Notes: generated from the sequence alone by a model not told the origin. DNA of 64,000 nucleotides from Psychrobacter ciconiae (GCF_904846055.1 NZ_CAJGYV010000001.1:1-64000); one strand, 5' to 3'. Positions 53,959-62,279 are shown, numbered from the stretch's first letter. Numbers and translations are program-made.

Positions 53959-54510
53959 TTATTGCTTAGCAGCTTGTGGTTGATATTTAGAATGCTGTGA
54001 GCGTTTTTGGGCATGGTTTGCGCGTTTGTTTTGGCGCTCAGCGGTGATGGTCGCCAGTTTTTGACGTTGCTCTGGGGTTAGGACTTGCGCAATTTCGCGC
54101 TGCATTTGAACACGATTGATAAAGCGCTGGCGGGTTTTTTCAGCTTCCAAGTTGGCTAGGCGGTTAAGTTCGGCGCTGTTGAGCGCAGGACTGTTGGCAA
54201 GGTTTTGAACCTGACTTTGCATGGCTTGGCGTTCAGTTTTCATGGCGGCAACATTTTGAGTGCGAGCACCATGGTGTTTTTGCATGATGGCTTTGATTTT
54301 TGTTTCTTGGTCGGCGCTTAAGTTCAGTTCAGCAAACGGTTTTTTGCCGCCATGGTTTGAAAAGCGCTTATGATGGCGCGCGCCGTCTTGATGCAAAGTT
54401 GTCGCTTGATTGTTTGAGGCGGTGTCAGTGGCAGCATTGACGCTTGAGCACGCGGTGACTCCTAAAGCGGCTGATGTGATAAGCGCGGTGCTGATAAGTA
54501 TTTTTTTCAT
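53959..54510 (-). CDS. CpxP/Spy-like periplasmic lipoprotein with LTxxQ motif
   Basis: A 183-residue envelope protein of the CpxP/Spy superfamily, small helical chaperones or stress sensors that in E. coli inhibit the CpxA kinase. The signal peptide MKKILISTALITSAALGVTA ends at a lipobox-like VTAC (Cys21), so unlike CpxP it is probably lipidated. LNLSADQETKI and VLTPEQRQKL are the two LTxxQ-type motifs. It is basic, rich in Gln, Lys and His. It is divergent from a CpxRA-like pair, the same arrangement as cpxP-cpxRA. Confidence 0.85.
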   Translation of the reverse strand: MKKILISTALITSAALGVTACSSVNAATDTASNNQATTLHQDGARHHKRFSNHGGKKPFAELNLSADQETKIKAIMQKHHGARTQNVAAMKTERQAMQSQVQNLANSPALNSAELNRLANLEAEKTRQRFINRVQMQREIAQVLTPEQRQKLATITAERQNKRANHAQKRSQHSKYQPQAAKQ

Positions 54511-54585
54511 AATAAGCCTTTTGTAAATGAAATGGTGAACCTGATAGGGCTTATCATAAAAAAAGCGCACGTTAATATCTTTTAT

Positions 54586-54600
54586 GAAAGATTAAGAAAG
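54586..54600. promoter_or_regulatory. Possible response-regulator box between the Spy-like gene and regulator
   Basis: Direct pentamer repeat GAAAG-ATTAA-GAAAG with a five-base spacer, matching the layout (though not the exact bases) of CpxR boxes. It lies between the two divergent genes. Confidence 0.35.
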
Positions 54601-54644
54601 GTAACGATACGGGCAAAGGGCAGTTTGCAGCGCGGCAATCGGGC

Positions 54645-54650
54645 TATAAT
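54645..54650 (+). promoter_or_regulatory. Probable -10 element of the response regulator gene
   Basis: Consensus TATAAT 32 bases before the GTG start codon, with a weak TTTGCA about 15 bases upstream as a possible -35. Confidence 0.5.
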
Positions 54651-54681
54651 AGCGCCATCGTAACTGGGATTTGGAGGCGTT

Positions 54682-55353
54682 GTGCCAAAAATTTTATTGG
54701 GCGATGATGATGAAGAGTTGAGCCAACTTTTGCAAGAATACTTACAAAATCATGACATCAGCTGCGATTGTGCCTTTGATGGCATGGCGGTGATGGAGCA
54801 GCTTGGCAAGCAGCATTATGACTTGTTGGTGCTCGATATCATGATGCCAAAGCTTGATGGTCTAAGCGTACTTCGGCAGCTGCCTAGTATCAGCCAGTTG
54901 CCAGTAATTATGCTCACGGCAAAGGGCGAGGAGATAGACCGCATCATTGGGCTTGAGCTTGGGGCGGATGATTATATAACCAAGCCTTGCAATCCGCGTG
55001 AGCTGCTAGCGCGCATTAATGCGGTGATTAAACGCACCCAAGCGCCGCCGCCTGAGCCTGATTTACTTCCTGAGAGCCGGCTGCAGCTTGATCAGGTGAC
55101 CCGCTGCTGCCAAGTTGATGGCACGCCGCTACAGGTGACGGGCACGGAGTTTGATTTATTGTGGGCGCTGTTGACCCAAAAAGGCGAGGTGGTGAGCAAG
55201 TCGTGGCTGTCCGAGCACGTCCTTCAGCGCGAACTTCAACCCTTTGATCGCAGTCTTGATGTTCATGTGTCGCGATTGCGCAAAAAAATGCAACCGTTTC
55301 ATGATGACCCTATCAAAGCCATTCGCGGTAAAGGCTATCAGTTGGTAATTTAA
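54682..55353 (+). CDS. cpxR: OmpR-family response regulator, CpxR-like
   Basis: A 223-residue DNA-binding regulator. The receiver domain has the acidic pocket in LLGDDDEEL, phosphorylatable Asp52 in LLVLDIMMPKLDG, a Thr in VIMLTAKG and Lys101 in DDYITKPCNP. The C-terminal winged helix contains LQVTGTEFDLLWALLTQKGEVVSK and LQPFDRSLDVHVSRLRKKM, close to the corresponding CpxR sequence. Translation starts at GTG, with GGAGG upstream. The stop overlaps the kinase start (TAATG). It likely controls envelope stress genes, including the divergent Spy-like gene. Confidence 0.88.
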   Translation: MPKILLGDDDEELSQLLQEYLQNHDISCDCAFDGMAVMEQLGKQHYDLLVLDIMMPKLDGLSVLRQLPSISQLPVIMLTAKGEEIDRIIGLELGADDYITKPCNPRELLARINAVIKRTQAPPPEPDLLPESRLQLDQVTRCCQVDGTPLQVTGTEFDLLWALLTQKGEVVSKSWLSEHVLQRELQPFDRSLDVHVSRLRKKMQPFHDDPIKAIRGKGYQLVI

Positions 55354-56873
55354 TGAGAGTGGAATTTCAAGGGCAAAAATGGCGGCTAAGCCTTAAACTA
55401 AGCTTGTTTTGGCGGCTGTTTTTAAGCCTGCTATTGATGATTTTACTGACGTCCATTTTGTCGGTTGCGGCTGAGCGCAAACTCAATCAGCGCGCCCTTG
55501 CCAGTAAAATGGATGAGCAAATTGATACGTTGGTGATTGAACGTGAGAGGCTAATTCAAGCGTTAATGGCACAAAATGATGATGAGGTGCGGCGGCTTTA
55601 TCGTGAAAATCGGCGCTTAATGAGCCAAATCCGTGTCTTTGATGACCAAGGCGAGATGCTGTTTCCGCGTTACCGCTTTCGTGATGGCAGAGGCTTTGGT
55701 CAAGACCATCAGCGAGCGGCTGAGCGGCGAGCGTCGCCTTCTGATGAGCATCACGGCTTTATGGCAGCAAATAAGCCGTTTCAGCTTGCTGATATTTGGC
55801 AGCCGCTGCCGCCTTACAACGCCATTGCCGATATGGATAGCCGCCCTGAGCTTGCGGACAAAACGATTACACTGCCTGATGGTCAGACGCGAATTATTCA
55901 GCTCAGACCGCATTTGTTGTTTAAAGACGTTCTTGAGCTTCAGCGCGGCAATATGCCGGTTCGGCTGACCATGGTGGTGATTTTGGGAGGGTTGGTTTGT
56001 TTTTGGTTCAGCCAAACCCTGACGCGACGCATCCGCCGTGTTCAAAACAGCGTTCATCGCTTATTGGTCGGTGATTATGCGACCAACTCAAGCCTTGAAA
56101 GACTGGGGGTGGATGAGCTGGGTCAGCTTGCCAAAGACGTGGCACTGCTAAGTCGCCGCTTAAATGACAGCGAGCGCGCCCGCAAGCAAATGCTTAGCGA
56201 CATCTCACATGAGTTACGCTCGCCTTTAGCGCGCCTTGAGGTTGCAACCGAGCTGACCCGCGATTTTGCACCAAATGCAGGTCGCTATTTGGATAGGATT
56301 GATAAAGAATCAGCGCGGATGAATGACTTGATTGAGCAAATTATTCGCATTCAATCCCTGCAAATGCAGCAATATAGCCTTGATGACCACGGTTGTGAGC
56401 CGGTTGATATCGCGCAAATTATCAGTGAGATCGGTCACGATGTCTGCTTTGAATTTCAGCAAAAGCAAATCGCTTGGCACTGGCAGCCCGCAACGTTTGA
56501 TTGTATCGTCATGGGGAATTTTGACCAGCTTCGAAGTGCCTTTGAAAACATCATTCGTAATGCCTTTATGCACACGCCAAATGAGCTTGCGATAGCGGTC
56601 AAGTTAACTAAAATCAAATCTCATAAAGGTCATCATCAATGGCAAATCACCGTCACTGATTCAGGCTCGGGGATAGATGAGGCGGATTTGGCGCGGATAT
56701 TCCAGCCATTCGTTCGCCTTGATTCGGCGCGGCAGCGGCAAACTGGTGGTTATGGCTTAGGGCTTGCCATCACGCATGCGGTGGTGGCGGCACACGGGGG
56801 TAGCGTTCGCGTTTACAATCGGCAAGATGGCGTATCAGGATTGGTGGTTGAGGTTAATCTTCCAGCAGATTAA
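55353..56873 (+). CDS. cpxA: Sensor histidine kinase, CpxA-like
   Basis: A 506-residue inner-membrane kinase, partner of the preceding regulator. The first helix is at about residues 19-38, a periplasmic sensor domain covers about 40-200 and contains a basic, His-rich stretch, and the second helix (about 203-222) is followed by HAMP. The HisKA motif MLSDISHELRSPLARLEVA places the phosphorylated His at 286. The ATP-binding domain has SAFENIIRNAFMHTP, VTDSGSGIDEADLARIFQPF and QTGGYGLGLAITHAVV. All kinase boxes are intact. Confidence 0.88.
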   Translation: MRVEFQGQKWRLSLKLSLFWRLFLSLLLMILLTSILSVAAERKLNQRALASKMDEQIDTLVIERERLIQALMAQNDDEVRRLYRENRRLMSQIRVFDDQGEMLFPRYRFRDGRGFGQDHQRAAERRASPSDEHHGFMAANKPFQLADIWQPLPPYNAIADMDSRPELADKTITLPDGQTRIIQLRPHLLFKDVLELQRGNMPVRLTMVVILGGLVCFWFSQTLTRRIRRVQNSVHRLLVGDYATNSSLERLGVDELGQLAKDVALLSRRLNDSERARKQMLSDISHELRSPLARLEVATELTRDFAPNAGRYLDRIDKESARMNDLIEQIIRIQSLQMQQYSLDDHGCEPVDIAQIISEIGHDVCFEFQQKQIAWHWQPATFDCIVMGNFDQLRSAFENIIRNAFMHTPNELAIAVKLTKIKSHKGHHQWQITVTDSGSGIDEADLARIFQPFVRLDSARQRQTGGYGLGLAITHAVVAAHGGSVRVYNRQDGVSGLVVEVNLPAD

Positions 56874-56883
56874 ACGTTTTATT

Positions 56884-57545
56884 TTAGTTTTTTTCGTGCT
56901 CGCGGTGTTCGATTTGCTGTTGATTGCGTTTTTTAACCTCGTCAATGGCAGCACTCAGCTCTTCGTTTATTCTTTCAGCTTCGTATTTAAGCTCAGCGAC
57001 ATCGCTTGAAAGGGCGCTGTTAGTATCAGATTGCGGTAAGTCGCGACTTAATAGTACCACGTTATCTTTGACGTATACTTTGTCATGATCCTCGGAAACC
57101 GTTTGAGACTCACGAGGCTTATGAGGCTGAATCACTGAGCTATTTTCATTCGTGTTTATATTATCCGCCGCCACTGCAGCATTTTTATTTTTGCTTTCTA
57201 AATCATTCGTAGATTCATCACTAGCCGCAGATGTTGGCTCTTCCAATTTTTTTCCCAGCTTATCTTCTTGGGAGGCTTGATTTTCCGATTCTTCATTCTT
57301 AGCCTCTAAGCCATCTTCCAAGCTTTGTGCGGGCTCTGTTAACGTCATCAGCGCGTCACTGTTTTCTTCTAAGTTTCCTTCATTATAACGTTCTGCTGAG
57401 TAGTTAATATTTTCGCTTAAAGGCGATGCTGTATTTTTACTCTCATTATTTTTTTTAAACTAAGATAAACGGCAAAAATGAGAGCTATATGGATGAAAAC
57501 AACGATAATTATGACTTGAAATGTATCTTTACGACTTTTTTGCAT
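56884..57545 (-). CDS. Single-pass membrane protein interrupted by a frameshift at an A8 tract
   Basis: Two frames join at an eight-A run (57449-57456 on the minus strand). Frame one starts at 57545: MQKSRKDTFQVIIIVVFIHI then ALIFAVYLSLKK, one transmembrane helix, and stops after 42 residues at 57417. The other frame continues KNNESKNTASPLS through to 56884. A -1 shift at TTA AAA AAA A, which is a canonical A-AAA-AAA slippery site, or a ninth A, gives one 220-residue protein: a helix, a long Glu/Asn/Ser disordered part and a C-terminal coiled coil (VAELKYEAERINEELSAAID). It could be recoding, phase variation, decay or a sequencing error. No family recognised. Confidence 0.6.
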
Positions 57546-58396
57546 CTAGTAAATTTCCAAAATTCTAAAAGGTAATGACAGTAAGAAACTTACCACAGTT
57601 ATCAGCATCGATGTATCTTTTGCTGTTGTTGCGTAGGGTGCTACTTGGTATTTTAGTTGGGAGCTTTATTTAGCACAGCTTTAGGTATTGGATTTTGTTG
57701 TCAGCCGTAAATAGTGTTGCTGGTAGTCTCATAAAATAGTGTTAATTTTAAAATAATCATCCTATCTTTGATACTTAGCGACACCTGGTTGTGATATTGG
57801 ATTGGATACGCCCTATTCATTTCATGAGTGAATAGGGTTATAGCTATTGTATCGTCTTTATCCCGCTGAGGTTTGTTGATTTTTAACTATAATAAAGGCG
57901 TAACGCCCATTGAAATTCAGGGGGCTTGTGTTATGCTTGCTCATGGTCTTGTCACTATAAACAATCAAGCGATGATGACTGTCTTAAAAACTTGGTAATC
58001 TATTGACACCTGAGCTGAACTTGCATTTACCACCGTGCTTGCGATTAAGCCAAAAGATATTTTTGCTCTTAGTAAGTTTGTAAGCAGTGAAGATGATAAT
58101 GGTCTAGAAATAGGTATGCCCGCGATGACAGTACCACTCCTCAAAATGCTAGCAAGAGCCGCGCTATTGATGGTGTTTGATAGCCAGCCTTCTTAATTAT
58201 GTCGAAATCTTAGATACAGAAGTAAACGATATAACTCGCTGTTTGTAGTAAAAGACGCTTTCAAAACTGGAAGCGTTTTTATTTATTATATTAAAAAACT
58301 ACTAGGTCTAATTCATGCTATTTATTAGCCATACTTTGCGATGTCACTGATTTGTTTATGGAAAAACGAGTAAAGCTAAAAAATACGAGTACTATT
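57546..58396. other. Gene-poor A/T-rich region, probably decayed coding sequence
   Basis: About 850 bases without a credible gene. Short open stretches survive, for example one ending near 57991 (ACVMLAHGLVTINNQAMM) and one ending at about 58196 (IFALSKFVSSEDDNGLEIGM), with no starts or ribosome-binding sites, as expected of eroded genes. I could not assign them to a family. Confidence 0.5.
58255..58280 (+). terminator. Terminator-like hairpin in the decayed region
   Basis: An 8-bp stem (ACGCTTTC / GGAAGCGT, one G-T pair) with a 6-nt loop and five T. It follows the degraded open stretch and may be the terminator of the lost gene. Confidence 0.6.
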
Positions 58397-59065
58397 ATGA
58401 GCGTTATATGGAAAAAGCCGGTTGTTTGGTTAAGTTTCCTTTTGATAGTGAGCCTACCATCAAGAGCCGCAGTTTCAGAGTTGCAAGTTAATAGTTTAAT
58501 CCACCGCGCCATTGATGCCCATCCTCTGGTGCAGTCGGCAAGGGCAGGTCAAAAAGCAACCACTGAGGGCATCACCGCCGCCAAATTAAGCCTACTACCG
58601 ACCCCAAGTATCAGCTCAGGTTATGATCAGGATCGCGACTTTGTCTCGCAGTTGACCATCAGGCAGCCACTTTGGACAGGAGGGCAGCTGACAGCCGACG
58701 TCAATCAAGCCATATTCGATGACAAGGCGGCGGTTGAGACCATTTTTGAGCAGCAAAACACTGTTGCCAAAACCACGATTGACGCTTGGCAAAGTTATGT
58801 TCAGGCGGTTGCTAAACAAAAAATCCATCTTGGCAGTCTTAATCAGCTTAATGAGTTTGAAGCCATGATGCAGCGCCGCGTCGCCCAAGGCGTATCTGCA
58901 CGTATCGAGCTTGATTTGGTGACCAATAGAATTTTGCAAGAGCAAACTGCCTATCAAGCGGCCGTTGAACAAGAGCGCATTGCCAGCGCCCGTCTTGAAC
59001 AGATGATTGGTGAGCCAGTTGTTGAAAAAGGTGTTGGTCTGCCTGATATAGTCAGTTCACTTTAA
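58397..59065 (+). pseudogene. TolC-family outer membrane efflux protein, truncated by IS630
   Basis: The first half of a TolC-like outer-membrane channel for type I secretion or efflux. A signal peptide (WLSFLLIVSLPSRAA) is followed by LIHRAIDAHPLVQSARAGQKA, LSLLPTPSISSGYD, LTIRQPLWTGGQLTADVNQA, and helical repeats up to VVEKGVGLPDI. After residue D-I the sequence enters the terminal repeat of an IS630 element, which supplies IVSSL and the stop codon. About half of the 430-450 residues of TolC proteins is missing, including the second repeat, so it should not form a channel. The remainder is not in the window. Confidence 0.82.
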
Positions 59066-59137
59066 AAGAGTTATGGTTTGGATGAATATCATAAAACAGT
59101 TTTGATAAGTCATTTTCTATCCAACCTTGTCTTAAGA
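59051..59137 (+). repeat. Left copy of an 87-bp perfect inverted repeat
   Basis: Identical in reverse complement to 60105-60191 over all 87 bases. It covers the IS630 end and the last 28 codons of the transposase. Confidence 0.95.
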
Positions 59138-59510
59138 ATTTTACCTGAGCCCATTTATTCTCGATAGGGTTTAGGTCAGGACTGTAAGGTGGTAGCCATA
59201 AGATGCGATGACCATGACGGTTAAGCAGTTTGGCAATGCGACGGTTTTTATGAAAGGATGCGTTGTCCATCACAATCACGCATTTGGTCTTAAGGCTTGG
59301 AATCGGTTTGTACTTGCACCAATCATAAATCACTCGCCAATTGACGTTCTTTTCAATGAATTCTAGCGCAAACAAGACCTTTTGGTATAACGCTCCAATG
59401 ACGTTGGTTCGTTTTTTACCTTGCCAGTTGTAGCTATCGATACAAGGGTTACCTACTGGTGCATAACCGTATGGTCTTATCGTTTCATGCTCAAAGCCAC
59501 TTTCGTCCAT
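59052..59510 (-). CDS. IS630 transposase, C-terminal part (orfB)
   Basis: The DDE catalytic half. YMDESGFEHETIRPYGYAPVG carries the first Asp, CVIVMDNASFHKNRRIAKLL the second, and LPPYSPDLNPIENKWAQVK the Glu. The open frame extends upstream without a stop to the nine-A run at 59605-59613, where homologous reading (KKTLEHPNACPIKRAEF) would join orfA. The stop codon lies one base from the end of the element. Making a full enzyme requires loss of one A in the transcript or a +1 shift. Confidence 0.88.
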   Translation of the reverse strand: MDESGFEHETIRPYGYAPVGNPCIDSYNWQGKKRTNVIGALYQKVLFALEFIEKNVNWRVIYDWCKYKPIPSLKTKCVIVMDNASFHKNRRIAKLLNRHGHRILWLPPYSPDLNPIENKWAQVKFLRQGWIENDLSKLFYDIHPNHNSFKVN

Positions 59511-59562
59511 ATAGATGATGGGAAAGCCTTGTTGTTTGAAGTAGTGGAGCTTAGCGTTAAAC

Positions 59563-59901
59563 TCAGCTCTTTTTATCGGGCAAGCGTTTGGGTGTTCTAA
59601 GGTCTTTTTTTTTGCTGATTCCCAAGCGCTTTAACGCCTCACAAATCCCTGAGGCACTGCAGTTCAAGCGCGTAGCACGTTCGTAATGATAGCTGTCGGG
59701 ATAGTCTTCAACGTCTTTACGCAATGCCTCATCAGTTATCTTTCGTGCCGTGACATTGCGAGTAGTTTTGCTGTGAAGCCGCTTCTTCCACTTTTGAATG
59801 GTGGTCGGGCTGATGTCATAAAATACGGCAGCTTCAGCAAAGGTCATGCCGTTAGCTAAGCTTTTAAGCACTTGTTTGCGAAAGTCTAAGGAATAGGTCA
59901 T
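59563..59901 (-). CDS. IS630 transposase, N-terminal part (orfA)
   Basis: A 112-residue helix-turn-helix DNA-binding half. MTYSLDFRKQVLKSLANGMT, FAEAAVFYDISPTTIQKWKK and CSASGICEALKRLGISKKK are typical IS630 blocks; after the nine-A run the frame diverges to a spurious tail (DLRTPKRLPDKKS). orfB continues the true sequence in another frame. Confidence 0.85.
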   Translation of the reverse strand: MTYSLDFRKQVLKSLANGMTFAEAAVFYDISPTTIQKWKKRLHSKTTRNVTARKITDEALRKDVEDYPDSYHYERATRLNCSASGICEALKRLGISKKKDLRTPKRLPDKKS

Positions 59902-59922
59902 GATTCATTGAGGTGACAGTTA

Positions 59923-60076
59923 AGATATTTTATTTTATAACATTTTTAGGTCGATTTGGCTATATTGAGCTTTTAACCCAAATTGCAAAGCAGCAATCAG
60001 CAGGATTTGATAAATTAGCTTTTGAGCAAGCTGGATTTTATAACCCAACGGTGGTCAAAGAATATTTTCAAATTGA
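59923..60076 (+). pseudogene. Fragment of an unidentified gene between the IS630 copies
   Basis: A short open stretch reading RFGYIELLTQIAKQQSAGF and then DKLAFEQAGFYNPTVVKEYF. It looks like the C-terminal part of a real protein (helical, normal composition) but lacks a start and enters the inverted IS630 relic. I do not recognise the family. It is not an obvious continuation of the truncated TolC gene. Confidence 0.35.
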
Positions 60077-60191
60077 ATCGGCAATAAATGGGCTCAAGTA
60101 AAACTCTTAAGACAAGGTTGGATAGAAAATGACTTATCAAAACTGTTTTATGATATTCATCCAAACCATAACTCTTTTAAAGTGAACTGAC
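60077..60191 (+). mobile_element. Inverted remnant of an IS630 transposase end
   Basis: About 115 bases corresponding, in opposite orientation, to the 3' end of the neighbouring IS630. The outer 87 bases (60105-60191) are identical; the inner 28 have a few differences, giving WAQVKLLRQGWIEND instead of WAQVKFLRQGWIEND. TA follows at 60192-60193. The rest of this second copy is gone. Confidence 0.85.
60105..60191 (-). repeat. Right copy of the 87-bp perfect inverted repeat
   Basis: Reverse complement of 59051-59137 with no mismatch. Confidence 0.95.
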
Positions 60192-60253
60192 TATATGTAT
60201 TGCGGCTGTAGAAGGTTTATACAGCACAGTATACTTAGTAGTTTTAATCAACG

Positions 60254-60955
60254 TTAATTTAAGCAAGAAAGAAAGCTTATTGCATCAATATATCCCTCAA
60301 AGTAATCATACATAGCATTTTTTTCAAGAAATAAATCATAAGATGTTGAATACCCACTAGAACCAGCAGATGTGCTATACACTAGATATATAGGTTTTTT
60401 GTTTGGAGAGGTAAGATTGTAAGCGATTGAATAATTGGCTGAATCAATCTTATAAAAACAGACTGGTTTATAAATAATATTTTGTTTGATTAAGGATTTG
60501 AAAGGTTCGATACGCTTGTTATCAATATCACTTATCATTATTGCTGTCGTTTGATGATCTATACTTATCCTGCTAACGTCTTTTTTGTTTTTACCATTAT
60601 AAGTAATATCCCATGCGGCCTCAGACAGAACTGATTTAGGGTTGTTATATGACGATTCTTTTAGTGTAAAACTATCAAAAGTTAATCTTAAGTAGCCGGA
60701 CTTTTGATATTCCTTATCATCTTTATCATCTTTATTAAGTTCGATACCTGTACCCCAAAAAATATTTGGGCTGTTCGTTTTGTAATTCCATGACGTTGAT
60801 GAATTAGTATTAGGCATATAGTTTTTTACTAACTCACCAAAATCAGAAGATTTTAAATGGCTAGCTTTTTTAGGCTCCACATCCACTGCATAGCTATTAT
60901 AGCTATAAGAAGTGATTGCCAATAAAAACAGAACATTTAAATATACTTTCTTCAC
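60254..60955 (-). CDS. Secreted protein of unknown function
   Basis: A 233-residue protein starting at GTG (60955) with GAGGA seven bases upstream. A signal peptide (VYLNVLFLLAITSYSYNSYA) predicts export. The mature part is rich in Lys, Asp, Asn, Ser and Tyr, with alternating beta-like stretches (YLRLTFDSFTLKESSYNN; RISIDHQTTAIMISDID) and two Cys residues (PVCFYKID; FLSCLN), possibly a disulfide. Base composition is lower in G+C than the core genes to the left, suggesting recent gain. No family recognised. Confidence 0.72.
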   Translation of the reverse strand: MKKVYLNVLFLLAITSYSYNSYAVDVEPKKASHLKSSDFGELVKNYMPNTNSSTSWNYKTNSPNIFWGTGIELNKDDKDDKEYQKSGYLRLTFDSFTLKESSYNNPKSVLSEAAWDITYNGKNKKDVSRISIDHQTTAIMISDIDNKRIEPFKSLIKQNIIYKPVCFYKIDSANYSIAYNLTSPNKKPIYLVYSTSAGSSGYSTSYDLFLEKNAMYDYFEGYIDAISFLSCLN

Positions 60956-61114
60956 TTTTTTTCCTCTAAAAAGACATAGTTTATTTAGGTAAAGAGCAAC
61001 TCTTTACAAGATAGCGGTAGATAGTCAGTCAGTACTTTTGCTCTAGACGTTCTTATGACAATATATTCATTAAATGCTTACTTATTCTACTTACATCGCG
61101 TCAAATAATACGTA

Positions 61115-61118
61115 CCAT
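61115..61118. repeat. Target duplication CCAT, left of the IS3 element
   Basis: CCAT is present immediately outside both ends of the IS3-family element (61115-61118 and 62318-62321), the 4-bp duplication expected of the IS407 group. Confidence 0.88.
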
Positions 61119-61191
61119 GGTAATCCCCCCGAAAAATAAGAACACTCATAATTAGAGAATAACTGCTAAACTACATCAGCAGGAGAATCCT

Positions 61192-61458
61192 ATGAAGAAG
61201 TCACGCTTTAGCGACAACCAAATCGTCAATATCTTAAAACAAGCTGAGCAAGGTGTTGCTATTACCGATATTTGCCGTGAGCACAACATCAGCCCAAGCA
61301 CCTTTTACAGCTGGCGTTCGAAATATGGCGGCATGGATGCTTCATTAATGGCACGATTAAAAGCGCTTGAAGTAGAAAACGCCCGTCTTAAAAAGATGTA
61401 TGCTGATGAATGTCTTAAATCTGACATTCTACAGGACGCCATGACAAAAAAGTGGTAG
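61192..61458 (+). CDS. IS3 family transposase OrfA
   Basis: An 88-residue helix-turn-helix protein: [38 protein letters not shown], and a C-terminal leucine-zipper-like [16 protein letters not shown], as in IS407-group OrfA. AGGAG precedes the ATG. Near its end, A-AAA-AAG (61446-61452) is a standard slippery heptamer. Confidence 0.92.
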   Translation: MKKSRFSDNQIVNILKQAEQGVAITDICREHNISPSTFYSWRSKYGGMDASLMARLKALEVENARLKKMYADECLKSDILQDAMTKKW

Positions 61459-62279
61459 CGCCCCAAAGGCGCCGCGCTTTAGCGTGTCATTACATTGAAG
61501 ATCGCGGTATTAGCATTCGCCGTGCTTGCCTGATCTTTAATATCAGCGTGACCTGCTACTATCACAACTCAGTAGCAACGGATGAGAATCAGCAAATCGC
61601 AGACTTACTGATCAAACTGACGGCTGAGAATAAGAACTGGGGCTTTGGTTTATGCTTTTTAACCCTTCGCAATGTCATGGGACTGCCGTACAATCATAAG
61701 CGGGTGTATCGCATTTACTGTGAGCTTGAATTAAACCTTCGGATCAAACCCAAGCGGCGAATCAAACGGGCTAAACCTGGCGTTTTGATGGTTCCTGAAG
61801 GTGTTAATCAAAGCTGGAGCATGGATTTTATGCATGATGCCTTAACGGACGGCCGCGGCTTTAGATTGTTTAACGTCATTGATGACTATAACCGTGAAGC
61901 CTTAACGATTGAGGTGGACTTTTCCTTGCCTACAGCTCGGGTAATTCGCAGTCTCAATCAATTAATTGAATGCCGGGGCAAGCCTGTACAAATTAGGTGT
62001 GATAACGGTCCTGAATATATCAGTCATGCGCTTAAAGACTGGGCGAAGCAGCAAGATATATTCTTAAGCTATATTGAACCTGGCAAGCCGCAGCAAAATG
62101 CTTATGTTGAGCGCTATAATAAAACGGTACGTTATGACTGGCTGAACCAAGAGCTGTTTACCAGCTTAGATGAAGTCCGTCAGCAAGCAGAAGATTGGCT
62201 ATATCACTACAATAACGAGCGCCCAAACATGGGCAATGGCGGATTTACGCCGATACAAAAACTAAATCAGGCAGCTTAA
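61452..62279 (+). CDS. IS3 family transposase OrfB
   Basis: A 275-residue integrase-fold catalytic part with DDE residues in [26 protein letters not shown], and [15 protein letters not shown] -1 shift at A-AAA-AAG in orfA leads directly into GTG GTA GCG, the first codons of this frame, so OrfAB is made by programmed frameshifting. All catalytic motifs are intact, so the element may be active. Confidence 0.93.
   Translation: MVAPQRRRALACHYIEDRGISIRRACLIFNISVTCYYHNSVATDENQQIADLLIKLTAENKNWGFGLCFLTLRNVMGLPYNHKRVYRIYCELELNLRIKPKRRIKRAKPGVLMVPEGVNQSWSMDFMHDALTDGRGFRLFNVIDDYNREALTIEVDFSLPTARVIRSLNQLIECRGKPVQIRCDNGPEYISHALKDWAKQQDIFLSYIEPGKPQQNAYVERYNKTVRYDWLNQELFTSLDEVRQQAEDWLYHYNNERPNMGNGGFTPIQKLNQAA

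Larger units (their letters stand above)
59051..59920 (-). mobile_element. IS630 family insertion sequence
   Basis: An element of about 870 bp with transposase orfA and orfB. The left end is GTCAGTTCACTTTAA, directly after a TA; the likely right end is ...GGTGACAGT followed by TA at 59921-59922. The terminal repeats are imperfect. TA on both sides fits IS630 target choice. It cuts the TolC-like gene. The right boundary is inferred and could be off by a few bases. Confidence 0.75.

Noticed and set aside
54527..54543. GTAAA-N7-GTGAA as a CpxR box
   Set aside because: The spacer is seven rather than five bases and the second half has a mismatch; the GAAAG repeat nearby fits better.
59913..60101. 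A 62-residue plus-strand ORF read as a new gene
   Set aside because: It begins in the IS630 flank and ends within the inverted IS630 relic; it is best seen as a gene fragment with chance ends.
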